Shown: positions 8,304 through 14,297 of the stretch, piece by piece
Layout of the letters: every line of letters starts with the position of its first letter
Position numbering within the stretch: position 1 is the first letter of the stretch
Source of the DNA: Rhodospirillales bacterium
GTDB taxonomy: Bacteria > Pseudomonadota > Alphaproteobacteria > Reyranellales > Reyranellaceae
Direction of reading: 5' to 3'
Length of the DNA stretch: 64,000 nucleotides
NCBI GenBank assembly: GCA_016699855.1
Contig: CP064988.1
Span: 3,686,501-3,750,500, forward strand
Translations under genes and position numbers: made by a program
The notes under the pieces: model-generated
Databases searched by the model: none
Told to the model about the DNA's origin: nothing
Seen by the model: only the letters and a program-made list of their open reading frames with translations

Positions 8304-8505
8304 CCCTCTCCGCCGTGTAGCGGGGGAGAGGGAAGGGGCCCGCGCGTAGCGCGGGAAGGGTGAGGTGGTGTCGATGGCGTAGGAGATGCTGAAGCGGAGA
8401 TCGCTTCCGCGGCCACCGAACACCCGCCTCTTCGCGACGACCACCTCACCCTCCCCATGCTTCGCATGGGTCCCCTCCTTCTCCCCCGCTGCGCGGCGGA
8501 GAGGG
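8304..8505. repeat. Composite palindromic repeat, family 1, copy 2
   Basis: This full copy of the element at 3087-3291 fills half of the 402-base gap between the nitronate monooxygenase and the ChrB-like gene. The outer CCCTCTCC/GGAGAGGG hairpins and the GGGTGAGGTGGT blocks are conserved, while the centre is unrelated. Its inner hairpins are CCCGCGC/GCGCGGG (8339-8355) and CCCATGC/GCATGGG (8454-8470), again different in sequence but fully paired. The remainder of the gap holds the promoter region of the downstream gene and no open frame that I trust. Confidence 0.85.
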
Positions 8506-8680
8506 CGATGACACCGCGCCCGTTCTCCCGCGCGCGGGTGATGTGCTTCGGCGCCGCCGCGCGTCCCGCCGCTTGACAGACCGCCGCCGCCTCGGCGAGA
8601 TGACGGCATGGGGATCGCGATCTCCCCATGAGGCGGCATGCCAAAGCATCGCGTCCACACAACACGAGGACGCACCGACC

Positions 8681-9541
8681 ATGCCCGCACCCGCCACCAT
8701 CTCCATCGACAAGCTCTCCCGCCTGATCGGCCGGCCCGACTGCCCGGCGATCGTCGACGTGCGCACCGACGAGGATTTCGCCACCGATCCGCGGCTGATC
8801 CCCGGCGCCGTCCGCCGCCCGTGGGCCGACGCCGCCGGCTGGGCGCCGGAATTCGCCGGCCGCGCCGCCGTCGTCGTCTGCCAGAAGGGCCTCAAGCTCA
8901 GCCAGGGCGCGGCCGCGTGGCTGCGCCACGCCGGTTCGCCCGCCGAGTCTCTGGAAGGCGGCGCGCTGGCCTGGACGGCCGCGTCGCTCCCGACCGTGTC
9001 GGTGGCGCGCCTGCCGCCGCGCGACGCGAAAGGCCGCACCGTATGGGTGACCCGCGCGCGGCCCAAGATCGACCGTCTGGCCTGCCCATGGCTGATCCGC
9101 CGCTTCGTCGATCCGGCGGCGGTGTTCCTGTTCGTGGCGCCGTCGGAGGTCCCGGCGGTGGCGGAGCGCTTCGCGGCCACGCCGTTCGACATCGAGGGCG
9201 ATGGCGTGCTGTGGAGCCACCGCGGCGAGAAATGCACCTTCGACGTCATGCTGGAGGAATTCGGCCTGCGCACGCCGGCGCTCGACCGGCTGGCGCTGAT
9301 CGTGCGCGGCGCCGACACCGCGCGCCTCGACTTGGCGCCGGAATCGGCCGGCCTGCTGGCGGTGTCGCTGGGCCTGTCGCGCATGTACGCCGACGATCTC
9401 CAGCAGCTCGAGGCCGCCATGGGCCTCTACGACGCCTTCTACCGCTGGTGCCGCGACGCGGTCGACGAACAGCACAACTGGCCGCCGGTGCCGCTGACGA
9501 AGATCGCCGGCAAGACCAGACGCGCCGGAGCCGGCGCGTGA
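8681..9541 (+). CDS. Rhodanese + ChrB C-terminal domain protein (chromate resistance)
   Basis: A 286-aa two-domain protein. Residues 1-110 resemble a rhodanese domain with IVDVRTDEDF and an active-site-like loop VVCQKGLKLSQ containing the cysteine. Residues 120-280 match the ChrB C-terminal domain, with WVTRARPKIDRLACPWLIRR, FDIEGDGVLWSH and the CTFDVMLEEF segment. Family members are linked to chromate resistance or sensing. The start has GAGGA upstream, and the stop overlaps the GTG of the chromate transporter (GTGA). This tight pairing with chrA supports a chromate-response role. Whether it is an enzyme or a regulator is open. Confidence 0.85.
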   Translation: MPAPATISIDKLSRLIGRPDCPAIVDVRTDEDFATDPRLIPGAVRRPWADAAGWAPEFAGRAAVVVCQKGLKLSQGAAAWLRHAGSPAESLEGGALAWTAASLPTVSVARLPPRDAKGRTVWVTRARPKIDRLACPWLIRRFVDPAAVFLFVAPSEVPAVAERFAATPFDIEGDGVLWSHRGEKCTFDVMLEEFGLRTPALDRLALIVRGADTARLDLAPESAGLLAVSLGLSRMYADDLQQLEAAMGLYDAFYRWCRDAVDEQHNWPPVPLTKIAGKTRRAGAGA

Positions 9542-10980
9542 GCGACAGCCCGGTCGCGGCCGCCACCCCCTCCGCGGCGGCCACGCCCGCGGCGGCGGTC
9601 GATCCATCGACCGCCGCGATCGACCACGGCGTGACTTTCGGCGAGGCGCTGCGCGTCTGGGCGCGGGTGGCGCTGCTGTCGTTCGGCGGCCCGGCCGGAC
9701 AGATCGCCGTCATGCACCGCATCGTGGTCGACGAGAAGAAGTGGATCGGCGAGCAGCGTTTCCTGCACGCGCTGTCCTACTGCACCCTGCTGCCCGGACC
9801 CGAGGCGCAGCAGCTCGCCACCTATATCGGCTGGCTGATGCACCGCACCGCCGGCGGCCTGGTCGCCGGCGGGTTGTTCGTGCTGCCGGGGATCGTGGCG
9901 ATCATGGCCCTGTCCTGGGCCTACGTGCTGCTGGGCGACGTCGCCGCCGTCCAGGGCCTGTTCTTCGGCCTCAAGGCCGCCGTGCTGGCGATCGTGTTGC
10001 AGGCCGTGCTGCGCGTCGGCGGCCGGGCGCTGCGCAATCGCGTGATGATCGGGCTCGCCGTCGCGGCCTTCGTCGCGCTGTTCCTGTTCTCGGTGCCGTT
10101 TCCGGTCGTCGTGGTCGCCGCCGGCCTGATCGGCTTCCTTGGCGCGCGCGCCGGCTCGAGCCTGTTCGCGGCCGGTGGCGGCCATGGCGGCGGCGCCAAG
10201 AACGCGGTCGCCGACGCCGACAGCCTGCTGGGCGCGCGCGTGCCCGACCACGCCCGCCCGGACGGACGGCGCTCGATCCGCGTCGCGCTGGTCTGGCTGG
10301 CGCTGTGGCTGATCCCGGTCGCGGCCATCCTGCTCGCGGTCGGGCCAAGCAACGTGTTCGGCCGCATCGCCATCTTCTTCTCGCAGATGGCCGTGGTGAC
10401 CTTCGGCGGCGCCTACGCGGTGCTGGCCTATGTCGCGCAGGCCGCCGTCGAGACCTATGGCTGGCTCAAGCCCGGCGAGATGCTGGATGGACTCGGCATG
10501 GCCGAGACCACGCCCGGCCCGCTGATCATGGTGCTGCAGTTCGTCGGCTTCATGGGCGCGTTCCGCGATCCCGGCGCGATGTCGCCGCTGCTCGCGGGCA
10601 CGCTCGGCGGATTGCTGGCGACATGGGTCACCTTCGCGCCGTGCTTCCTCTGGATCTTCGCCGGCGCGCCCTATGTCGAGGCGGTGCGCGGCAACAAGGC
10701 GTTGTCGGGCGCGCTGGCCGCGATCACCGCGGCCGTGGTCGGGGTGATCGCCAATCTCGCGGTGTGGTTCGCGCTCAACACGCTGTTCGCGCGCCTCGAC
10801 ACGCTGCGCTGGGGACCGCTGACGCTGGACGTCCCGGCGTTGGCCAGCGTCAACTGGGCGGCGCTGGGGTTGACCACCGTCGCGATGATCCTCGCCTTCG
10901 GCGTCAAGCTCGGCATGACCTGGGTGCTTGCGGTCTGCGCCGCCGCCGGCGTCGCGCTACGCTTGGCGGGCGTGGTGTAG
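9538..10980 (+). CDS. chrA: Chromate efflux transporter, CHR family
   Basis: A 480-aa integral membrane protein made of two homologous halves, each opening with a CHR signature: SFGGPAGQIAVMHR in the first half and TFGGAYAVLAYVAQ in the second. About twelve membrane helices alternate with short loops, and a Gly/Ala-rich linker separates the halves near residue 220. ChrA-type proteins export chromate. The GTG start overlaps the stop of the rhodanese-ChrB gene, so expression is coupled. The first 40 residues are Ala/Pro-rich and variable. No regulator lies next to the pair. Confidence 0.9.
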   Translation: MSDSPVAAATPSAAATPAAAVDPSTAAIDHGVTFGEALRVWARVALLSFGGPAGQIAVMHRIVVDEKKWIGEQRFLHALSYCTLLPGPEAQQLATYIGWLMHRTAGGLVAGGLFVLPGIVAIMALSWAYVLLGDVAAVQGLFFGLKAAVLAIVLQAVLRVGGRALRNRVMIGLAVAAFVALFLFSVPFPVVVVAAGLIGFLGARAGSSLFAAGGGHGGGAKNAVADADSLLGARVPDHARPDGRRSIRVALVWLALWLIPVAAILLAVGPSNVFGRIAIFFSQMAVVTFGGAYAVLAYVAQAAVETYGWLKPGEMLDGLGMAETTPGPLIMVLQFVGFMGAFRDPGAMSPLLAGTLGGLLATWVTFAPCFLWIFAGAPYVEAVRGNKALSGALAAITAAVVGVIANLAVWFALNTLFARLDTLRWGPLTLDVPALASVNWAALGLTTVAMILAFGVKLGMTWVLAVCAAAGVALRLAGVV

Positions 10981-11017
10981 AGAGAGGGGACGAGCCCCGC
11001 TGACAGTTCGACTCCTT

Positions 11018-11087
11018 CTGTCATCCCGAGCGCAGCGAGGGATCCAGGGGACCGCACCTGGATCCCTCGCTGCGCTCGGGATGACAG
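11018..11087. repeat. Dispersed palindrome, family 2, copy A
   Basis: A long inverted repeat: CTGTCATCCCGAGCGCAGCG followed by AGGGATCCAGG, a few loop bases, then the reverse complement ending in CGGGATGACAG. It lies in the gap after chrA, where the hairpin could also act as a transcription barrier, although no T-tract follows. Related copies lie at 27234-27299 and 48494-48560, and a short one at 38626-38656, all between genes. This marks a dispersed intergenic repeat family rather than a gene-specific terminator. Confidence 0.85.
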
Positions 11088-11154
11088 GAGAGCGCCGGAC
11101 GACAGCGTGATTGAAAGCGGGCGCGGGACTTCGTCGGCCCCGATCAATCCCCGA

Positions 11155-11610
11155 TCAAGCCGGCGGCGTCGGCTTCGCGACCACGGCGGCCTTCGCCGGC
11201 GCCGGCTTCGCGGCCTTGGCGGGGCCCGCCGCCTTCACCGGTCCAGCGGCTTTCGCGGGCGCGGCGACGCGCTTCGCCGGCGCCACGGCGGCGCTTTTCG
11301 ACGGCGCGACCGACGCCGAACGCGTGGCGGTGGGCTTCGCGGCGACCTTGGCCGTCGCCGGACGCGCGGTCGTGGCCGGCGCGCGCGTCGCGGTCCGCGT
11401 CGCGGTGAATTTGCGCGGCTGCGCCGACGCGGTCGAGGTCGCGGCCTCCGGCGGAACGCTGGCGATGGTGACCGGCGCGGCGGGCGCCGGCGCCGGGCGC
11501 TCGATCGCCGCCGGCGCGCGGGCGGTGTCGACCATGCCGGCGGGCGGGACCGGCGCTTCACCCGGTGCCATCACGAAAAGAGTCGAGAAGACGGCGGCGC
11601 CGAAATTCAT
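11155..11610 (-). CDS. Ala/Pro/Lys-rich low-complexity protein
   Basis: A 151-aa protein with a hydrophobic N-terminus (MNFGAAVFSTLFVMAPG) that could be a weak signal or anchor, followed by a Pro/Ala stretch and then a long Ala-Lys-Pro region with repeated AAGPAKAA-type units. Such tails resemble histone-H1-like or cell-envelope low-complexity proteins. No domain is recognised. The ATG at 11610 has GGAG a few bases upstream, and the 45-codon extension above it is arginine-rich and lacks a ribosome site. Plus-strand open frames here are mirror images of this repetitive composition. Function is unknown. Confidence 0.55.
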   Translation of the reverse strand: MNFGAAVFSTLFVMAPGEAPVPPAGMVDTARAPAAIERPAPAPAAPVTIASVPPEAATSTASAQPRKFTATRTATRAPATTARPATAKVAAKPTATRSASVAPSKSAAVAPAKRVAAPAKAAGPVKAAGPAKAAKPAPAKAAVVAKPTPPA

Positions 11611-11749
11611 GCTGCGTCTCCGGGGGCGGGAGATGGCGGGACGACGGCTGCCGCGTCGGCGCGGCGCCGTCTGGTGGTTGGCCGGCAGTATCGAACCCGC
11701 CGGCCGCCCTGACAAGCCTCGCGTCCCGCGACGCTTTGGCGCCAATTCG

Positions 11750-11855
11750 CGCGCGACCGCGGCGATCGACGCCAGTCGTCCGCGGCGCGATGGTCGGATA
11801 GATTCCCGCGGCTCGCGTCACCCGACCCGGAGAACCTCCCATGCCCGCGACTTTG
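11750..11855. repeat. 106-bp direct repeat, copy 1 (dinB upstream region and start)
   Basis: This block matches 11973-12078 over 106 bases with a single mismatch (11823 C versus 12046 G). It carries the ribosome-site region GGAGAACCTCCC and the first five codons of the DinB-family gene. After the shared ATGCCCGCGACTTTG the two copies diverge. The space between the copies contains the MITE-like palindrome at 11894-11967. Confidence 0.9.
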
Positions 11856-11963
11856 CGATCCGCCAGCATCGGGCGCCGCGCAGTCGTCACTTCGGGGTCA
11901 GGCCTGCAAAACGGCAGATTTTTCGGCCGCGCGTCGATGAAAAATGCCGTTTTGCAGGCCTGA
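11841..11963 (+). pseudogene. Truncated duplicate start of the DinB gene reading into the palindrome
   Basis: The first copy of the duplicated 5' region has the same start codon and ribosome site as the intact downstream gene. It diverges after five codons (MPATL) and terminates after 40 codons inside the palindrome, at the TGA of TGACCCC. The sequence after codon 5 (RSASIGRRAVV...) does not resemble a DinB protein. It is best read as a relic of a duplication or rearrangement, although a translated leader peptide cannot be excluded. Confidence 0.45.
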
Positions 11964-11967
11964 CCCC
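11894..11967. mobile_element. MITE-like perfect inverted repeat (74 bp)
   Basis: The arms GGGGTCAGGCCTGCAAAA plus CGGCA (11894-11916) and their exact reverse complement (11945-11967) form a 23-bp perfect stem. It continues past a two-base bulge into TTTTTC/GAAAAA. Long palindromes starting with GGGGTCAGG-type sequence are common as short non-autonomous elements near transposase-family genes in other bacteria (general knowledge, not checked). No transposase is encoded here. It sits between the two copies of the 106-bp direct repeat. Confidence 0.6.
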
Positions 11968-11972
11968 AAACC

Positions 11973-12078
11973 CGCGCGACCGCGGCGATCGACGCCAGTC
12001 GTCCGCGGCGCGATGGTCGGATAGATTCCCGCGGCTCGCGTCACCGGACCCGGAGAACCTCCCATGCCCGCGACTTTG
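11973..12078. repeat. 106-bp direct repeat, copy 2 (functional dinB start)
   Basis: The second copy of the block at 11750-11855. This one leads into the intact DinB-family gene, with GGAGAA placed seven bases before the ATG at 12064. Because the copied block includes the untranslated leader, each copy probably carries the same promoter, if one lies within it. Confidence 0.9.
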
Positions 12079-12636
12079 GTCGGCGCCTTCCGCGCCATGG
12101 CCTACAACAACGCGTGGGCCAACCACCGTCTGCTCGCGGCGTGCGCCGGGCTGACGCAGGCCGCGTTCGAGGCGCCGCGCACGGGCTTCTTCCCGTCGAT
12201 CAAGGCGACGCTCAACCACATCCTGATCATCGACCGGTTCTACGTCGACGCGCTCGAGGGCGGCACGCTCGGGCCGAAGGCGTGGGCCGACCAGCTTCCC
12301 TGCGCCACGGTCGCCGATCTCCAGCGCGAGCAATCCGCCGTCGACCGCCGCCTGATCGCGTTCTGCGACGCGCTGACCGACGCGGCGCTGGACGGCGAGG
12401 CCCGCGTCAGCCGCGGTGATGCCGGATTCCAGATCGAACGCCGCGACCGCCTGTTGATGCACGTCTTCCAGCACCAGACCCACCACCGCGGCCAGGCGCA
12501 CGCCATGCTGTCGGCCACCGACGTCAAGCCGCCGCAGCTCGACGAGTTCTTCGCCGCCGGCGAGGCGCCCCTGCGCGCCGCCGAGTTCGCGGCCCTGGGC
12601 TGGACCGAGGCGACGGTGTGGGGCGAAGAGCGCTGA
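12064..12636 (+). CDS. DinB family protein (metal-binding four-helix bundle)
   Basis: A 190-aa DinB/YfiT-like protein. The metal-ligand histidines of the family are visible in LNHILIIDRFYVD near residue 45 and in HVFQHQTHHRGQAH near residue 140. The AYNNAWANHRLL start is also typical. Members include bacillithiol-, mycothiol- or glutathione-type thiol transferases, but most are uncharacterised, and the name does not imply a DNA-damage role here. The ribosome site GGAGAA is well placed. The gene lies after a duplicated copy of its own 5' region and converges on an ACT-like gene across a strong hairpin. Confidence 0.85.
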   Translation: MPATLVGAFRAMAYNNAWANHRLLAACAGLTQAAFEAPRTGFFPSIKATLNHILIIDRFYVDALEGGTLGPKAWADQLPCATVADLQREQSAVDRRLIAFCDALTDAALDGEARVSRGDAGFQIERRDRLLMHVFQHQTHHRGQAHAMLSATDVKPPQLDEFFAAGEAPLRAAEFAALGWTEATVWGEER

Positions 12637-12658
12637 TGAAGGCGCGCCTTTTCCGGCT

Positions 12659-12700
12659 CCCTCCCCCTCAGGCGCCTTACCAGGCGCCTGAGGGGGAGGG
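12659..12700. terminator. 19-bp stem hairpin between convergent genes
   Basis: CCCTCCCCCTCAGGCGCCT and its exact reverse complement flank the 4-base loop TACC. The hairpin sits between the convergent DinB and ACT-like genes, as expected of a bidirectional transcription barrier. There is no T-tract on either side, so intrinsic termination is uncertain. It could also be a third type of intergenic palindrome. Confidence 0.5.
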
Positions 12701-12728
12701 GGCATGAATAGACGCGCGCCGCCATTCC

Positions 12729-13055
12729 TTACCGCGTGATCAGCGACATCATCACCGCGTTGACGCCGACGATCTGGCGCAGGCACGCGCCGACATGGTC
12801 GGCGGTCATCTGGTCGAGGCCGCCGACCTGCATGTCGATCGCCAGCTCGCGACCGTCGCGGCCTTCCATCGCGGCGTGGACGCGGTAGGGCAGCAGGCCG
12901 CGCTTGGCGATGAACTCCAGCGCGCGCGGCAGCACCGAGGGATCGGGCTCGGCGGCCAGCGCGTAGCAATGGAACACCTCGCCGGTGGCCGGCTCGGCGC
13001 GGGGGTGGCGGGGCTGGGTGCTAGCGCGCGCTTGGCGCGGGGCGAAGGCGGACAT
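12729..13055 (-). CDS. Small ACT-like (IlvM/IlvH-type) regulatory protein
   Basis: A 108-aa protein. After a variable basic N-terminus, residues 30-105 resemble an ACT fold like that of acetolactate-synthase small subunits: FHCYALAAEPDPSVLPRALE, then FIAKRGLLPYRVHA, and the end strand VGVNAVMMSL. Such domains bind amino acids or partner enzymes. No acetolactate synthase is next to it, so the partner is unknown. The ATG at 13055 is chosen because GGGAG lies about ten bases upstream, and the 27-residue extension above it has no ribosome site. Confidence 0.5.
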   Translation of the reverse strand: MSAFAPRQARASTQPRHPRAEPATGEVFHCYALAAEPDPSVLPRALEFIAKRGLLPYRVHAAMEGRDGRELAIDMQVGGLDQMTADHVGACLRQIVGVNAVMMSLITR

Positions 13056-13246
13056 GGTCGACGGACTCCCGGTGGAAACTTGAACGAACAGCGACGTCCC
13101 GGACCTCGATGAGGGCCGGGTGGCTAATTCGTCCAATGCCGGTGGGGCGTCGAAACATGGGTAATAAAATGACCCGGCGGCGGGGAGGGGTCAAGCGGAC
13201 ACCGGTTGGACACCACAATTCCGCTCTGCGCATCGGAATCCGCGCT

Positions 13247-13279
13247 TTTGTATATTGTATACAAAATACAATATACAAA
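13247..13279. promoter_or_regulatory. AT-rich operator-like palindrome upstream of the SDR gene
   Basis: TTTGTATATTGTAT (13247-13260) is repeated as its exact reverse complement at 13266-13279 around ACAAA. Inside it lies the self-complementary TTGTATACAA (13255-13264), the form of GntR/FCD-type operators. It is an isolated AT-rich island in the 413-base gap 13056-13468, about 190 bases ahead of the SDR start and about 190 bases ahead of the divergent ACT-like gene. No regulator gene is linked. The rest of the gap shows no further gene. Confidence 0.6.
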
Positions 13280-13468
13280 CCGCGAATCGGGCCGGTGGCG
13301 GACGTCCCGGAATCGTTCCGATGCCTGTGGCATATGGATTCACATTGTCCGGAACGGCGCGGCGCGGACGCCGCATTTCGCGCCCCGCCGTGACGCGGAT
13401 CCGGCGTTCCGGCGCGCCCGGAAAACCCCTAGCCTGCGCCGCGGACGACCCAAAATTGGAGGCAGCGG

Positions 13469-14227
13469 ATGGCCGGGCGTGTCGATGGAAAAGTGGTGCT
13501 GGTGACCGGCGCGGGCTCGGGGATCGGGCGCGCGACGGCGCGGCTGCTGGCGGCGGAGGGCGCCACGGTCGTGGTCACCGACATCGACGCCGCCGGCGGC
13601 CAGGAGACGGTCCAGCAGATCGGCGGCCGCGCCCGCTTCATGGCGCACGACGCCACCAGCGAGGCGGACTGGAAGCGCGTCGTCGCCGACACCGTGGCGG
13701 CGTTCGGCGGGCTGCACGGGCTGGTCAACAACGCCGGCATCAGCGGGCCGATCCCCAGCCGCTTCGAGACCGAGGAGCTGTCGCTGTGGAAGCGCATCCT
13801 CGCGGTCAACGTCGAGGGCGTGTTCCTCGGCTGCAAGCACGGCGTGCCGGCGATCCGCGCCTCGGGCGGCGGCTCGGTGGTGAACCTGTCGTCGCTGGCG
13901 GCGCTGCTGGGCACGCCCGACCTCGCGGCCTACGGCGCCAGCAAGGGCGCGGTGCGGCAGTTCACCAAGACCGTGGCGATCGACTGCGCCCGCAAGGGCT
14001 ACAAGGTGCGCTGCAACTCCGTGCATCCCGGCATCATCATGACGCCGATGGGCGAGAGCCTGTTGTCGACCGAGCAGGCGCGCGAGCGCGCCGTGCGCAG
14101 CATCCCGCTGAGGGTGTTCGGCGCGCCGGAGGACATCGGCTACGGCATCCTCTACCTGATCTCCGACGAGTCGCGCTTCGTCACCGGCTCGGAGCTGGTG
14201 ATCGACGGCGGCATGAACGCGATCTGA
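13469..14227 (+). CDS. SDR family oxidoreductase
   Basis: A 252-aa classical short-chain dehydrogenase. Seen are the cofactor motif VTGAGSGIGRATARLL near residue 12, D38 after the second strand (VVTDID, favouring NAD), the NNAGIS motif, the catalytic serine in VVNLSSLAAL, YGASKGAV with the catalytic Tyr and Lys, and the C-terminal end VIDGGMNAI. It interconverts an alcohol and a ketone in the cytoplasm. The closest style is the cyclopentanol / 3-alpha-hydroxysteroid dehydrogenase subgroup, but the substrate is unknown. GGAGG precedes the ATG. The operator-like palindrome upstream suggests induction by a GntR-type repressor. Confidence 0.88.
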   Translation: MAGRVDGKVVLVTGAGSGIGRATARLLAAEGATVVVTDIDAAGGQETVQQIGGRARFMAHDATSEADWKRVVADTVAAFGGLHGLVNNAGISGPIPSRFETEELSLWKRILAVNVEGVFLGCKHGVPAIRASGGGSVVNLSSLAALLGTPDLAAYGASKGAVRQFTKTVAIDCARKGYKVRCNSVHPGIIMTPMGESLLSTEQARERAVRSIPLRVFGAPEDIGYGILYLISDESRFVTGSELVIDGGMNAI

Positions 14228-14297
14228 CGCGCGCCGCGCGACGCGTGGCGCGCGAGACGGCGACGCGACCGGCGTCCGTCGTCGCCGCGCGCCGCCG

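Noticed and set aside
3087..8505. CRISPR-like repeats
   Set aside because: The repeated units are palindromic, inverted, far apart and not regularly spaced; there are no cas genes.
11111..12154. A 347-codon plus-strand Ala-rich frame opposite the Ala/Pro/Lys-rich gene
   Set aside because: It mirrors the repetitive composition of the minus-strand gene, runs across the palindrome and duplicated block, and has no good ribosome site.
12659..12700. Member of the CCCTCTCC repeat family
   Set aside because: The stem sequence (CCCTCCCCCTCAGGCGCCT) differs and the GGTGAGG block is missing, so it was treated as a separate hairpin.
13247..13279. Phage attachment site or transposon end
   Set aside because: No integrase, flanking duplication or second copy is seen; a regulator site fits better.
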